A stretch of 64,000 bases of DNA from Locusta migratoria (GCA_026315105.1 CM048744.1:311619270-311683269); one strand, 5' to 3'. Counted from the first letter of the stretch, positions 31,488-43,821 are shown. Notes: a model not told the origin generated them from the letters alone. Numbers and translations: made by a program.

Positions 31488-32115
31488 GTTGTGACGTGTG
31501 GCGGCCATTTTGCACGGCCCTGCAGATCAGCTCGGTATGAGTAACGGCGCGCCTTTATCCAGGTCAGGTGCAGCCGCGCAAATCCCAAGTGGAGCAGCGG
31601 GCCGAGGTTCGATTCGCAGCCCCATGTTTCTCCATACAAGTGCTTCTACTACTCCGGCCAATGTCTGGGAAACGTGGGGGACGGAGATACTGCTTCTAAT
31701 TCGTCCGCAGGTCCGCTTCTCAGTGCAGGGTGACCAGATTACTATATTACCTGAACTCGCCATTTTGAAGCGCTTCTGTAGCCTCCTACTGGTACTGCAC
31801 CACATTATTATGCACCTAAAACTTACAATTAGCCAATATGTAAGAATGAGTTCTATCAATGGAAGATCCAGATTGGAACATCAAGAACGAATTGTGTCAT
31901 ATAACTTGAAATAGTTCTCGTGCTAAATTTATTAATGGTATATAACAACATAACATAAATCAACCAAATAAAATAAAATTAATGAGAGAATATAATTCAT
32001 ATTGTGTCGGGTATAGCGTCCAACAGTGGCGTAAACCTATACTGCTATGCTGTGTACAAGAGCCAGTGCTGAAGTCCTCAAAGTGGTCGCACCACATCCC
32101 CATGTCGTTCCAGCC
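31488..32115. other. Unannotated, with a B-box-like segment
   Basis: GGGCCGAGGTTCGATTCGC near 31599 resembles the T-arm of a tRNA-derived element but no A box is clear. Overlapping open frames (31498-31914, 31527-31859) are not supported by any motif. Confidence 0.35.
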
Positions 32116-32119
32116 AAAG

Positions 32120-33130
32120 GATGGCATTGCGGGATTTTAGTTTTTGTTTCGTACCTTCTAGATATGGATTATACGTTAGAGTGCGATACAGTTTCACTCC
32201 CAGGTACTCAAGCTTATACTAATGTGTAATCTGTTGGGCATTGATAGAAAGCTGTAATTTTTTGTTTACATATCTGTTGTTGAGGTGCATTGTGGTGCTA
32301 ATTGTTTTGTCGGGATTTGGATGTAGATGCCATTTGGAATAATAGGTGTTCATTGTCAATATCGCTATAGTCTTAGATAGCGATGGCCAGATCGTATACA
32401 TATGCAAATTTATGTGATTTGTTTCTGGCATATCAGCTACATACAGATTGAAGAGAACTGGTGCTAGAGCTGAACCCAGTGGCACGCTGTTATTCAGAAC
32501 CATTCTCCTGCTGCTTGTACCTTGCAGTTAGACCCTAATTTTCCTGTTTGTTAGCATGTTCTTGAGCAGCAGTCCTTCAATCTATACTGTATCGTACGTT
32601 GATGTACGATATTCGAGAACCAGGTCTGTTTTCATTTTGTTTTGGAAACCTTTTTCAGTATAGGTTGTGAGGGACAGAACTTGATCGCAGCGGTTTCTGC
32701 GTGCTCGAAAACCTGCTTGGTTTGCCGGAAGGTTGGCTTCAATATATGGGAGTTAGTCTAGTCAGTAAAACTCTCTGGATTATTTATAGGAGGTACATAG
32801 CAGGGATATCGGTCTATAATTCTTTTGGTTATCTCCAGTTTTCCCAGGTTTCAGCTCTGCAATGACTTCAGCTTCTTTCCAGATCTTAGAAAGAGCACCC
32901 ATACTGATACATTCTGTGCAGAATTTGGCCAGTCACCTTCTTCCGAAAATTCCCAGTTCCTTCAAGAATTCTGGTAGGATTACGTCATGTGCGGATGGTT
33001 TGCCATTCCTAATTAGCTTCAGTGCTTGGGTAATCTCTTCTGTATACACTTCTTTTAGAACCTGTTGCTGGGATTATTGAATAATAAATTGCTCAGATTT
33101 TTGGAAATCTCTTTCTTTTCATCTATCTTT
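32120..33130 (-). pseudogene. Jockey-like LINE, reverse-transcriptase core fragment
   Basis: The minus strand from about 33000 reads KPSAHDVILPEFLKELGIFG, then IWKEAEVIAELKPGKTGDN and KNYRPISLL, the entry blocks of the RT domain. Further on come VPLGSALAPVLFNLYVADMP (motif B region) and a segment where the FADD/YADD block is damaged (NLHMYTIW). It continues YYSKWHLHPNPDKT and LNNRYVNKKLQLS. This is the protein region upstream of that kept at 15375 and 41676, probably the same family. Several stops and shifts; no intact catalytic motif. Confidence 0.8.
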
Positions 33131-33439
33131 AATTGGATTTTGGAGATCTGTTTCAAGACAGCCAAAATCTCAAGACAGCCAAAACAGCCAAGAGACGGCC
33201 TCTGAGGCACCGTTGCACCTCAGCAGAACGCAGCTGTTCCTTCACTCCTCATTCACCTGTTCTGCGGTCTTATTATCCCTCCTCAAATTTCTACATTAGT
33301 TATATTTTTGACGACGTTACAGCGTTCATTTTTAATTAAGAGGCTGTGGTAATAGGAAAGAGACAGTGTGCCGAATGGAGATTTGGGTGTGGCGGGAGAC
33401 GTGCTGGGAAGACTCCTTTGCAGTCGGGTTGGTCACTGT

Positions 33440-33518
33440 GTCCTCGGTGGCGGAGTGGTCAACGCGTCTGCCTAGTAAGTAGGAGATCCCGGGTTCGAAT
33501 CCCGGCCGGGTACAAATT
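33440..33518 (+). mobile_element. tRNA-Thr(AGT)-like SINE head
   Basis: GGTGGCGGAGTGG is an A box. The anticodon arm is CTGC CTAGTAA GTAG, anticodon AGT. The B box is GGGTTCGAATCCC. The 5' side of the acceptor (GTCCTCGG) does not pair with CCGGGTA, and the sequence runs on as ACAAATTTTCATTTG, so I call a tRNA-derived repeat rather than a functional tRNA gene. Confidence 0.65.
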
Positions 33519-35490
33519 TTCATTTGCCGCACATTGATATTACATCTAAACCTAATACAGTGAAGCCATAAGTGATCGCAAATTAGTGCTACATTAGTGC
33601 TTCACACTCTTTCGTCCAGCAAGGAGTGTATTCCTTCCTAGAGCCACATGGAATAGCATTTAGTGCCGCTTCGTGTAAGTTTGCGAATCTTTTGTAATTC
33701 TCAGGTTTCGGTGGTATCCGATTTATCATATTCTCCATATTAGGTCGGGTTCCAGCGGGGTATTAGGGGCGGTGGAGGGGGGGGGGGCTTTTAGTGGGAT
33801 TGATAGTCAGATCCCTACTATTAGTGGATCTATTGGTGGATTGTGCTGGCTCCGTGGAAACTCCTCAAGGACCCTTCCTGCGGTTTGCACGGGTATGCCT
33901 CTGGCGCCGCGTGTGACAAAGATCAGGTGAAGTGTGGACGTTGTGCCCTTCGCCTTTGATCTGAAGGTCACTGGTTCTTATACCCCGTATGACTGAACAG
34001 CATCAACAAATGGTTGTGCGTTTCCGTTATACATCGTTTGATCCAGAGATAAGCGCCACTGAACTGTCGTGGATAGTATCTCTTTCGCGCGTTTGCATAT
34101 TTGGAACCACTCCGGTCGCCTTTGCCGTGGAAAATTCCAGCAAAACCGCACCCGGCAGTCAAGTGTATCAGATCTACTGCCGGCATACGGTTTCGATCCG
34201 GTTCTGCCCACCGCTGTCGTTGCCAAGCAGGCCTACCCTGTTCCCTGGGTCAGTTTGCCTTGTAATCGCAGAAAAAAAGACATGCTGTCTTTGGGCGTAC
34301 GACTTTTTCCTTTGTTGCAGATCATTTTCTGTGATCATCGTAATCCTACAATGGGATTATTTTATACCAGCTATTTCAAATGCAGTTTAGCCGATTTGCA
34401 GTACAAGCCGTAGCACAGGGTTATTCTGTCATATACTTTTAGGTGAGCGCGATTTTCTCATAATTTCATCACAACAGTTATCCAAGTAAACATGCTAATG
34501 ACGAATTTGAAATTGAAAGAAAGGTAATTTTAAAAATCGAAATTGTTGCAAAGAAGATGGGTGCTGCAAACTGACAAACCTTTTTCTTGCTGCAAAAAAC
34601 ATTTATTTAACATTGACTGCGTGCACCCTCTTACGGTACACAAAGCGTAAAATCGATCTTTAAGACTGTGATGCCTTTTCTTTAATTTTATTCGGTATTT
34701 TTACCATATAATTATCTTAAAATCTATTTAGTGCACCATTCTTTCTGGCGACTCCCCACCATACACCCCCCATAGATTTTTCACACACTTGATAAGTAGA
34801 TTTTTCCAAATTTTAGAGACGGTGATAGGGTACAGGGGGTACTTTGGACCGGGGAAAATAAAGACATTCCGCGTACACTTTGGTCGTGCTGACCGGGAGC
34901 GGAGAGGGCAATTCGATAATTACAGGACTTCAGACAGATGCACAACGAAGAAAAGACTTACCTCGACTTTCGCTTCAACGGCCTTGAGGCTACTGTGGCT
35001 GGCAGAGCGCTGATACGTACTCAGAGAGAGGGGGAGGGGAGAGAAGGTGTGTCCCGGTACAAAAGACCGGTGTATGGGCTAAAGGGTAAATTCAAGACGC
35101 GTGTCGCCTTTCAGATTAAGGTTCTGCAGTGGATTTTTCTGGACTCATATAGATTTATATTTGTTTTATACACACTTGACATCAAGTCTATCCTACTGAG
35201 TTCGATTACTTAAGAAATTTTGAAAACAAATATCTGGGAACCTATTCCGAATGTTTGTACTTTCGTTACGTCTGCAGACTGTATACGCCTTTCGGAAATC
35301 GAGAAATAAGCATTGTGTCTGTTGCTCTCCATCAATCAATCTGCGTATAGCGTTACACATGTGGAAGCGTGTGGACGTCTAAATGTTCGCAAGCCGTCTG
35401 GTACGGGACTTGATCAGCCCGTTTTTCACCTGGTGGGATGTGGAGAGCCGTCTAAAACCACTACCAGGCTTGTCGACACACTGCCGACAA
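33519..35490. other. Unannotated stretch
   Basis: About 2 kb with no recognised gene or element. A G run lies at about 33777-33787. Overlapping frames on both strands at 33968-34413 have no family signature and no splice sites I would trust. Confidence 0.45.
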
Positions 35491-35498
35491 TGTATGTA

Positions 35499-36397
35499 CA
35501 GTGTGATTCACGGAGATATGCAAATAAATATGTTATTCCACAAAAACGAAAGAAAAAAAGTTTATATATACGTCCGCAAATGTTTAGTTACGGAGTTACG
35601 GCTAATAAGAGTTTGCCTGAAATTTAGCAAATTCGCTAATACGAATCCGTCGCAAAACTATACGAGGTTAAAGCAAAGCACGAATTCCATTAATTTTGTT
35701 GTTATTGATCTGGTGAGTCTAATAAAACATGTCCCAGACGTGTAGCTGCAGTAGTTTTCCAGAAATTCCAGAGGCAAAGAAATAATTTCCGAAAATATGT
35801 AATTTATGAAGTATTTAGAGACAATTTCACAAAGTTTTCGACAGCAGTTGTGGAGAATTTAATTTTGAAAAATGATGGTCATAAAGTTAACTAAAACTGT
35901 ATGACTGTGTCAGATAATCTGCTTTTATTAATGCCACAGTACACGTGAATTGAAAAAACAAAGCTCAGTGTTAAAGAAGTTGTACAGGATACATACGATT
36001 TCGTTGCATAATACAGAAAAGTTACTCGTTTCAAGGTTACGAAACGACTGAAACCACTCACTAACGGTTGCCAACATTCTCATTGCAGCGTAAACAAATT
36101 TAATTGTATAATCTCTGCAATTTACTTGTATAATCTCTGAAATTCTGGAAAACTACTGCAGATACTTAGATTCATCAGATCAATAACAACAAAATAAATG
36201 GAATTTGCGCTTTAAATGTATACAGTTTTGCTATGGCTTCAATATTAGCGAGATTGCTAAATTTCTGGCAAAATCTTTTATTATACGTAACTCCGTAACT
36301 AAACACATTCCTAGCCGTGTTTATAGCAACTCATTTCTTTAGTTTTACTTGTAGAATAACAAATTAAAATATTTGGATATCTTCGTGAATCACCCTG
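35499..36397. mobile_element. Long-TIR element (about 280-bp arms)
   Basis: Left end CAGTGTGATTCACGGAGATA and right end (reversed) CAGGGTGATTCACGAAGATA. The arms then align through GTTTAGTTACGGAGTTACG, ATTTTGTTGTTATTGATCTG and GCAGTAGTTTTCCAGAA to about 35785 and 36118. The 330-bp centre is AT-rich. No TSD could be fixed. The CAGGGTGATTCACG end style suggests a mariner-type MITE. It is not a hammerhead foldback: no CTGANGA..GAAA core in the arms. Confidence 0.75.
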
Positions 36398-36479
36398 CAT
36401 ACGTATTAAAAGTGCGAGAATCGCAGCACAGCTGATCTTTGGAAAGACTGCGAGTGTACACGATTTAATATAAATCACG

Positions 36480-37370
36480 TAGCCAAAGTATGATTTAAGA
36501 CAAGCACTTATGGCTGTCAATTCATTAGAATATCTCAGAGTTTTTATAAATGATTTAGACTGTCTGCAGATTACGCTGTCGTCTATCGTTGTCACCAAAA
36601 GATCGGCAGCAACTGTAAAACAATTTAGAAAGATATCTGCATGGACCGAAAATTGGCAATTGACTTTAAATAGTGAAGAGTGTGAAATGATCCATATGAG
36701 CACCAAAAGAAACCCTTTAAACTTCATTTACGCGGTATATCAGTCAAATCTATAGGCCGTAAATTCAACTAAATACCTAGAAATTAAAACTAGGAGCATC
36801 TTTAATTCGAAAGAACACACAGATAATATCGTGGGGAAGGCGGACCAAAGGAAAAGTTTCATTGGCAGAACACATAGAAGATGCAACAGATATACTAAAG
36901 AAACTGCCTACATTACACTTGTGTGGTCTATTTTAGACTATTGCTGCGCATTGTGGGATCCTCATCAGGTGAGATTGACGGAGAATGTAGGGAAGGTTCA
37001 GAGAAGGGCTGCTCGTTTGTATTATCGCGATGCAATGGGAGAGAGTGTCACGGAAATGAATCACGTGTTGGGTGGAAATAATTAAAAGGAAAGGCGTTAT
37101 CCTTTCGGCGAGATCTATTTGTGAAATTTTTCCATCAACTTTCTCCTTCGAATGCGAACATATTTTGTTAGCACCCACCTACATAGGGAGACACGATCAT
37201 CATAATAAAATAAGAGAAATCAGAGCGAAAACAGAAAGATTGGTGTTTCTTTTTGCCGAGCGCTATTATAGACTGTAAAGGTATAGAAATATGAAAGTGG
37301 TTCGATTTACCCTCTGCCAGGCACTTAAATATGACTTGCAGAGTGAATATACAGGAGGAGAAAGTTTCAT
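36480..37370 (+). pseudogene. CR1/jockey-type LINE, old 3' half
   Basis: Broken frames give FINDLDCLQITLS, ISAWTENWQLTLNSEECEMI, IYAVYQ, then KADQRKSFIGRTHRR, KETAYITLVWSILDYCCALW, GKVQRRAARLYY and finally FECEHILLAPTYIGRHD with KIREI. The order is the same as in the minus-strand copy at 37866-38845 (CEEWQLALNVEKCKVM, KETAYKTLVRPRLEYCSSVW, AVQRRAARV, FEAECSTILLPPTYISR). It is clearly more diverged, hence older. Confidence 0.85.
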
Positions 37371-37865
37371 TTTACAGTAACGTAGAAATAGGACGGGTAA
37401 CAAGTATGACTTACTTCTAAGGCCGTATCCACACTGGAATACGTAAAGTGCGTCGCAAGCTACCTGACGAGCAGTGGAGTGGGAGACAGTACGACTCGAA
37501 TAGTCGATCACATTCACTGTGGCACGACTCGAGTCTCTCGTACTGACGAGTCGCTGGCGGCCTGAAAGAAAAATAAAGCAATTTCGTTGGCTGTGGGTGA
37601 CGGAAGCGCTCTTTTGTGTCTACCCTGTCGCCTGCAGTACGTTGTCTAGGGACATTAGTAGTGGTGCTGAAATTACAATACAGTTTTATTATTACCTGCG
37701 GTACATACAGGTAGGCCTGAAAATTTGTATCTATCACGATATTTGTAATATTTGAAACGAATGATATGCATGATATGCATTAGATGACTGAGATACGAAT
37801 AGTTCATTAACGATTTTGTTGCACTGTAAATTGTATGAACAGTTGTGTGATTTTTCTAAGCAACA

Positions 37866-38845
37866 TCTACTTCCTACTATTCTACATCTACATACATACT
37901 CCGCAATTCACCATAAGGTGCGTGGCGGAGGGCGCACCGTACCACTACTAGGCATCTCCTTTCCCATTCCACTCCCAAACAGAACGAGGAAAAAAAGAAT
38001 GTCTATATGCCTCCGTACGAGTCCTAATTTCTCTTATCTTGTCTTTGTGATCTTTACGCGAAATGTAAGTAGGCGGCAGCAAGATCGTACTACACTCAGC
38101 TTCAAATTCCGACCCTCTAAATTTACTTAACAGAAATTCACGAAAAGAACGTCGTCTATCTTCCACCGATCCCCAATTGAGTTGCCGGAGCATCTCCGTG
38201 ACACTCGCGCATTGGTCGAACCTACCGGTAACAACTCTAGCTGCTCGCCTCTGAACCGCCTCTATGTCTTCCTTCAAACCGATCTGCTGCGGGTCCCAAA
38301 CACTTGAGCAATACTCAAGACGCGGTCGTACAAGCGTTTTATACGCGGTCTCCTTTACAGGTGAAGTACATCCTCCCAAAATTCTCCCAATAAACCGAAG
38401 TCGGCTGTCCGCCTTACTCACAACTGTCCTTACATGCTCGTTCCATTTCATATCGCTCCGCAATGTTACGCCTAGATATTTGAACTACGCGACAGCGTCA
38501 AGAAGCTCGCTACTAATGCTGTATTCGAACATTATAGGATTGTTTTTTCTGCTCATGCGCATCACCTTACATTTTTCTACATTGAGAGCTAGCTGCCATT
38601 CTTCGCACCGACTAGAAATTTTGTCTAAGTCATCCTGTATGCTATTACAGTCAGTTACAGACGACACCCCCCCCCCCCCATACACCACAGCATCATCAGC
38701 AAACAGCCGCAAATTACAACTTACTCTGTCCATCAGATCATTTATACAGATAGAAAATAATAACGGTCCTATCACACTACCCTGGGGCACGCCTGACGAT
38801 ACAGTCGTCTCTGATGAACACTCACCGTCGAGAACAACGTACTGC
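37866..38845 (-). pseudogene. CR1/jockey-type LINE, 5' truncated, one in-frame stop
   Basis: One minus-strand frame from 38790 to 37948 encodes the second half of a reverse transcriptase: PQGSVIGPLLFSI (motif B region), LRLFADDAVVY (catalytic FADD), WQLALNVEKCKV, FKYLGVTLRSDMKWNEH, SRLRFIGRILGG, KETAYKTLVRPRLEYCSSVW, VQRRAARVVTGRF and the C-terminal SEFEAECSTILLP. A single TAG near 38485 interrupts it and a C run (38668-38679) adds glycines. The 3' end is at the (TACATC)n-like CTACATCTACATACATAC, typical for this family. It breaks off at 38845, so endonuclease and first RT blocks are absent. It is nested in the Harbinger-type element and well preserved. Confidence 0.9.
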
Positions 38846-39472
38846 TATTCAATGCACCCCTCGTTTTTGTTTTTCAAATTGTAAAAGTATTGTCGCAGCT
38901 TTTTAAAATTTACAAGCCCAAATGTTTAGGTATATCTGTATGAGCTTAGAAACTTGTATGGAATTAGAAGAAATTATACTTTTTCGGTCGGTTTTAAAAA
39001 TACATTAGATTTTTAAAAATTATTTAAATAACTTTTGCGCGGCAAAATTTTAAATCAATTTCAAACGTTATGATGAGATTACAGTAGACATGTGGTTACT
39101 TCAAGGTTTATTTGTTTTTATTTATTTATTTTTTCGGTGAGTTAAACAATATATTGCCACCTATGTATATCTCGTGAAAACGCGAAGGTAAAAACTGGAG
39201 AGAACGGAGCTCACACGTTTACCGTCAATTATTCTTACCATAAAATATTCGCGACAGAATCATTAGAAGTGCCATCGAGACAACAGGTAAGGAAACGATT
39301 CGGCACATTATGATGTATACCGGTACTGAATCTTTCAGTCTATAACACATCGCGAAGTCAGGAAATATCGTTTTATACATCACTATTAAAAAATTAAACA
39401 TATTTTCGCACAATGCGTAACCCAGTGGTAACAATGCAACCAAGGCACTGTGAGACTCGGCGACCAGCGTGC

Positions 39473-41158
39473 CGGGTGGCGTGGTATCGGAGTCGCCGAG
39501 ACTGCGACGCCGCTGCTGAAGTGTCCCCGTGTGAACGTGTGAACGGTCCCATTTGACTACGGGTCTGTCTCGCGGCAGTACGCACTTGGCTCTTTGGACG
39601 TTTAGCTGCCGGAAGTTTATGTCACGTGACTGCCCCACAAGTAAACACAAGGCTGCAGTCCCGCTCCTAACGGAATTTGTTGTTGAAACTATTGAAGAAT
39701 TAAGTTTAACGTGAGCTGTGTAATTCCCACCTTATATTGTAGCAGTTCATCTACAATAAACAAAACGTGGTAAAATTTAAGCAATAAGCCGTCATTGCGA
39801 TTTTCTTAGTTTATATTACATGTGCAGAGGATGCCCAAAATACTCAACGGAAACGTGTTTGTTTTCTTTTTCCCTATGATATCTGGAAGTTTTAATTATT
39901 ATAAACAAATGCGATTAACATTTCAAAATAATTGTGGCGAAAACATTGACACTGTACTACACTGCAAATCAGCTTACCAACACTACTTATTTTGCATGCA
40001 AATTTTTTGGCTTCGCCAACTCAAAATAGCTGTCACTGTTCAACATAACCTGCACTATGGATGATTGTCAATACATTCAAGATTTCAGGTGTAAGCTGTG
40101 CACTGTTACATTTGACCAAAACAGGCAATATCCTTAAATGATTAAGAAGTACTGGATTAACTTTTTTCAGATACGCCTAAAATGGGTAAATTCCTACATG
40201 TAGTGATTGAACTTAATGAAGTATAACAATATCTTTTGAATACACAATAGGGCATAACTGAAGACTGGGATACCATCTTCAGCTTGGTCCCATCACGTCA
40301 TCAATATGTCGAAAAACTGGTATACAGGATATCTTAATACTTCTGTACTGTTGGATAGATAATAAATAATCTGTAGTTATCCTCGTAGATTACAGACGTT
40401 CGTAAATAATTTTTGCGTGTGCGCGCGTTAAGTATTTTGACATAACAAACGTGACAGTTAAACACTGAAAATATCCGACGACATCCAATTTTTCGTATTT
40501 GGTTCTCAATGCACTGCAGTAAAAACATTACTTTATTTATCATCTTTTATTCATTCAAATACTATACCAAAGCTATCTACAATAATGGCAGTATGTAGTT
40601 GTCCAGTACAGTTTCATGTCAAATAGATTGATGTCACAGAATTACATGGTAGGACATTGCTCGAATGGAGCATAGTGGGTTAACATTTTATTTGATGGCG
40701 TTTTAAGGAACGGCATCTTGATAATCCGATCCCACATTGTGGACACTTCCTTTTCCATTTTTCGACACACGAATGTTCTCAGATAAATGAACATTATAGT
40801 TAGTGTAGAGGTTGTAACGCATTTTGAACTCGGAACTCCATTCCTCACACTTTTGGATCGTTTTGTGCGAATAATTCCTGTTCACCGGAAGAGAGCATCA
40901 ACGAAATAAGAGAAAACACCAACAACGAAATAAATAAGCAGTAACGAAGTTAAAACAGAGCGCTCAGTGTGACAGAAAGGAGCAGAATGAAATAGGAAGA
41001 CATCTTGAAACAAAATTGACTGGTCACGTGACGTAAACTGCCGACAGCTAAACGTCCGAACAGCCAAGTGCGTACTGGCGCGAGACAGACCCATCTAACT
41101 ACACATGCCGTCGCACAGTATCTCTGTCGCTCGGCGACTATAGTCGGCGTCACCTACG
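39473..41158. repeat. Inner inverted repeat, about 140-bp arms
   Basis: The left arm around 39566-39635 (GTCTGTCTCGCGGCAGTACG, CACTTGGCT, GGACGTTTAGCTG, GTCACGTGAC) is an inverted copy of 41023-41093. Weaker matches (GAGTCGCCGAG) extend outward. It could be the ends of a second element or subterminal repeats of the 4-kb element. Confidence 0.65.
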
Positions 41159-41675
41159 AAGACGGGCCAGTTTTCAGCAGTTCTGCGCATCCCCCTCCAT
41201 TACCACAATGACAGCCAATAATATTCATTCTGTGGGCGCGTGGCTGGCCGCAAGTTACGCATTGCTTCTACCGCAGGCTCCACTGTTGGCGCTCGGCCGT
41301 AGCTCCTCCCCTCCACGCTTTCCTTATCGCTCCGCCTCTATACGCGGAAGCGCCTTCTAATATGACGCCAGGTATAAAGTATGCCAGTGTGAATAGGGCC
41401 TAAGACCGGAAGAATACCAGTGTACACGTATGCTATGGCTGCTGAACAATCACAGCTCTGTGTTTGTTTACGTCAGATTTACTTTTACGATGAACGAAGT
41501 ACTTGAACCGCACGTGAACTTCCAACTAACAAATTCCACCCCCCACCCCCTCTTCCCGTTGCCATCTCGGTCGCAACCACTTCGAAATCGATGGGGGGGG
41601 GGTGAAAGACAGCTAAGTGAAAGCTACGCTGTATGAGGATGATCTTTACTCTTCATTATAGAATCGTGCTCCCGT

Positions 41676-42600
41676 CAGTAGGCAGAACGGGAACGACTTG
41701 GGGATGTGGAGCGAATACTTTGAGAACATCAGGACTAGCTCTTGTCTACAGTGTAGCTGAATATTGCTCGCCAGTCTGGACGAGAAGCGCACATGTAGCT
41801 AAGGAGGACGTCCAGCTGAGGGAGACTATGCGAATAATCTCAGGTACACTCAGGGCCATTCCCTGTGCTTGGCTCCCTGTCCTTGCTAACATAGAGCCAA
41901 AAATTCAAATGTTTGTAAATCTAGCGGACCAAACTGCGTGGTCATCAGTCCGTAGCTTACAACTACTTAAACCTAGGTAAACTAACCTAAGGACAAACAC
42001 ACATACCCATTCCCCAGGGAGGACTCGAAACTCCACGGAGAGCAACCGCGCGCTCCGCAACGAGACGCTTTAGACCGCTCGGCTACTCCACCGCGGCTAA
42101 CATAGAGCCCCCTGAGATCAGGCGATCACAGATAGCCATAAGAACCCACCAAAAAATCCTAGGCAACCTGGACCTACCTATCCATGAAGATCTAAGAGCT
42201 ACAGACAGGCTTAAATCCAGGACAGCATTATGGAAAATCTGCAAAGAGCTTCAAGAGTTCAACTCAAAAACAGCCTGGAAAGAACTGTGGGCTACAAGTG
42301 CACCCAAGAACAGCAATTTGGTGGATGACCCCAACAAAAAGATCGAAGGGTTCAGTCTTCCAAGAAAACTGTGGTCAACTTTGAAACGCGTGAGAACAGG
42401 TGTCGGCAGATGTAAGCAATTAATGAAGAAATGGGGCGTGACAGACTGTTCTGAATGTGAGTGTGGTGAAACCCAGACAATGGACCATTTACTCGCGTGT
42501 GAAGTGTACGGTTATATTGGTGACTTGAAAGACATACGTACACAGACTCAGTGACTCCGCCTTAATGTGGCTTGAGAAAATTTGTAATGTATATTAGTAC
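41676..42600 (+). pseudogene. Jockey-like LINE, C-terminal fragment interrupted by SINE B
   Basis: The frame from 41690 reads GTTWGCGANTLRTSGLALVY, SVAEYCSPVWTRSAH, QLRETMRIISGTLRAI, and is then cut by SINE B at 41899. After the insertion it resumes as EPPEIRRSQIAI, DLPIHEDLRATDRLKSRTA, and continues to FSLPRKLWSTLKRVRTGVGR, CSECECGETQTMDHLLACEV and a stop at 42554. The Cys/His pattern at the end (CECGETQTMDHLLAC) is usual for jockey-type proteins. Apart from the SINE the frame is largely open, so it decayed little before the insertion. Confidence 0.88.
41899..42095 (-). mobile_element. SINE family B, 14-bp TSD, in a LINE
   Basis: Minus-strand copy from AAAAATTCAAATG through GGTCATCAGTCCG, the B-box complement GGACTCGAAACTCC and CTACTCCACCGCG. 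GCTAACATAGAGCC is repeated exactly at 41885-41898 and 42096-42109. Taking it out restores LINE sequence. Confidence 0.97.
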
Positions 42601-42726
42601 TGTAAGAGCCTTGTATTGTTAGAATAGCTGTATAAGAACAATGTAATTAACTAAAGAATATTTGCCTTTGTAACTTGTTATCTGCAGGGCCCACAGTCGT
42701 AGTGATGTCGTACATCGACGTTTTAT
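42601..42726. other. LINE 3' untranslated remainder
   Basis: AT-rich sequence after the LINE stop codon (TTGTAATGTATATTAG, GTAATTAACTAAAG); no clear tail. Confidence 0.35.
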
Positions 42727-42775
42727 TAATAACAATTATATAATTTCAACACTGTATATTTTTAATTGGTTAGTT

Positions 42776-42817
42776 ACACTATAAGCTTATTTCAACTTAA
42801 TGGTCATCTTCAGGTGT
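42776..42817 (-). ncRNA. Hammerhead ribozyme motif, left arm
   Basis: Minus strand: ACAC, CTGAAGA, stem-II region TGACCATTAAGTT (GAC/GTT), GAA, stem III ATAA-GC-TTAT, A (cleavage base), GTGT pairing with ACAC. All invariant bases are present and stem I is 4 bp. Confidence 0.75.
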
Positions 42818-43433
42818 TATGTCACATTCTGTTGTGTTGAAAATTTCAATATTATTGTGACATGATATATTTTATTACTATTGATTATAAGAGGTAATCT
42901 GTCTTATGCTGACTGCAATTAAGAGGTTTATTTTTACACCAGACGCGTTTCGCTTTTTTATTTTAAAAGCATGTTCTGTGGTCTGTAAATGATACAAAGG
43001 TTTGTACAATTTGTTTTTGATAAATAGATAGATTATAAACAGTTTTAAAAAACAATTTGCACGTTAGGCCTAAGCGTTTTTAATTTAATATTCGGTCTAT
43101 TCACAGTGTAGATGTCTCTTCTTTACATGTTACTACTGCTTCTCCGTCTTGTTGGCTGGAGTTCGTTTTTTCCTGGCGTGTGTTTCAGGGCTGTGTACAG
43201 CACTTTTCGCGTGTTTTTGTTTCGTTTTTTTCCTTTTCATGTCAGCACATCACATCACTTCACTTCTTGAAATGTATACTGATTACATATCGCCTGTTAT
43301 ATGTGGAACGCCTGTCTGTTCATTTGCCTTTTCACTACAGTGTGGCTATGTTTTCGTGTCTTCATTTGTCTTTCGTTTGGTCTGTGAGTGTTGCCAACGT
43401 TATATATTTATAATATAAATACGACTTCATTCT

Positions 43434-43486
43434 ACATGGGTGTGTGTGTATGTGTGTGTGAGAAAGAGAGAAAGAGAGAGAGGGGG
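43434..43486. repeat. (TG)n-(AG)n simple repeat
   Basis: TGTGTGTG then GAGAAAGAGAGAAAGAGAGAG within the foldback loop. Confidence 0.9.
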
Positions 43487-43654
43487 AGAAGACGGAGAAG
43501 CAGTAGTAACATGTAAAGAAGAGACGTCAACACCGTGAGTAGACCGAATATTAAATTAAAAACACTTAGGCCTAACGTGCAAAATGTTTTTTAAAACTGT
43601 TTTTAATCTATCTATTTATCAAAAACAAATTGTACAAACCTTTGTATCATTTAC

Positions 43655-43706
43655 AGATCATAGAACATGCTTTTAAAATAAAAAAGCGAAACGCGTCTGG
43701 TGTAAA
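43655..43706 (+). ncRNA. Decayed second hammerhead, right arm
   Basis: The 3' part GCGAAACGCGTC is the form seen in Penelope-like hammerheads. It is preceded by a stem GCTTTT/AAAAGC, but the core reads TAGAACA (CAGAACA in the left arm) instead of CTGANGA. In the left arm ACCA before the core still pairs with TGGT after GTC, so it descends from a hammerhead. The left-arm counterpart is near 42935-42985 on the minus strand. Confidence 0.5.
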
Positions 43707-43821
43707 AATAAACCTCTTAATTGCAGTCAGCATAAGACAGATTACCTCTTATAATCAATAGTAATAAAATATATCATGTCACAATAATATTGAAATTTTC
43801 AGCACAACAGAATGTGACATA

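Larger units (their letters stand above)
37421..41400. mobile_element. PIF/Harbinger-type transposon (4 kb) with TAA duplication
   Basis: Left end GGCCGTATCCACACTGGAAT, right end (reversed) GGCCCTATTCACACTGGCAT; 22 of the first 28 positions match. TAA is duplicated at 37418-37420 and 41401-41403, the TWA-type target of PIF/Harbinger. A LINE (37866-38845) sits inside, so the original length was about 3 kb. I found no readable transposase; frames at 40334-41094 (minus) have no DDE motif. A second inverted pair lies inside. Confidence 0.65.

Noticed and set aside
33440..33518. Functional tRNA-Thr gene
   Set aside because: Anticodon arm and T arm look good but the acceptor stem does not pair and a SINE-like tail follows.
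38264..38884. 206-codon plus-strand frame
   Set aside because: It is the antisense shadow of the LINE reverse transcriptase on the minus strand.
40265..40330. CTGAAGA ... GAAAA near 40.3 kb as a hammerhead
   Set aside because: The interval between the two core halves is too long and does not fold into one stem II.
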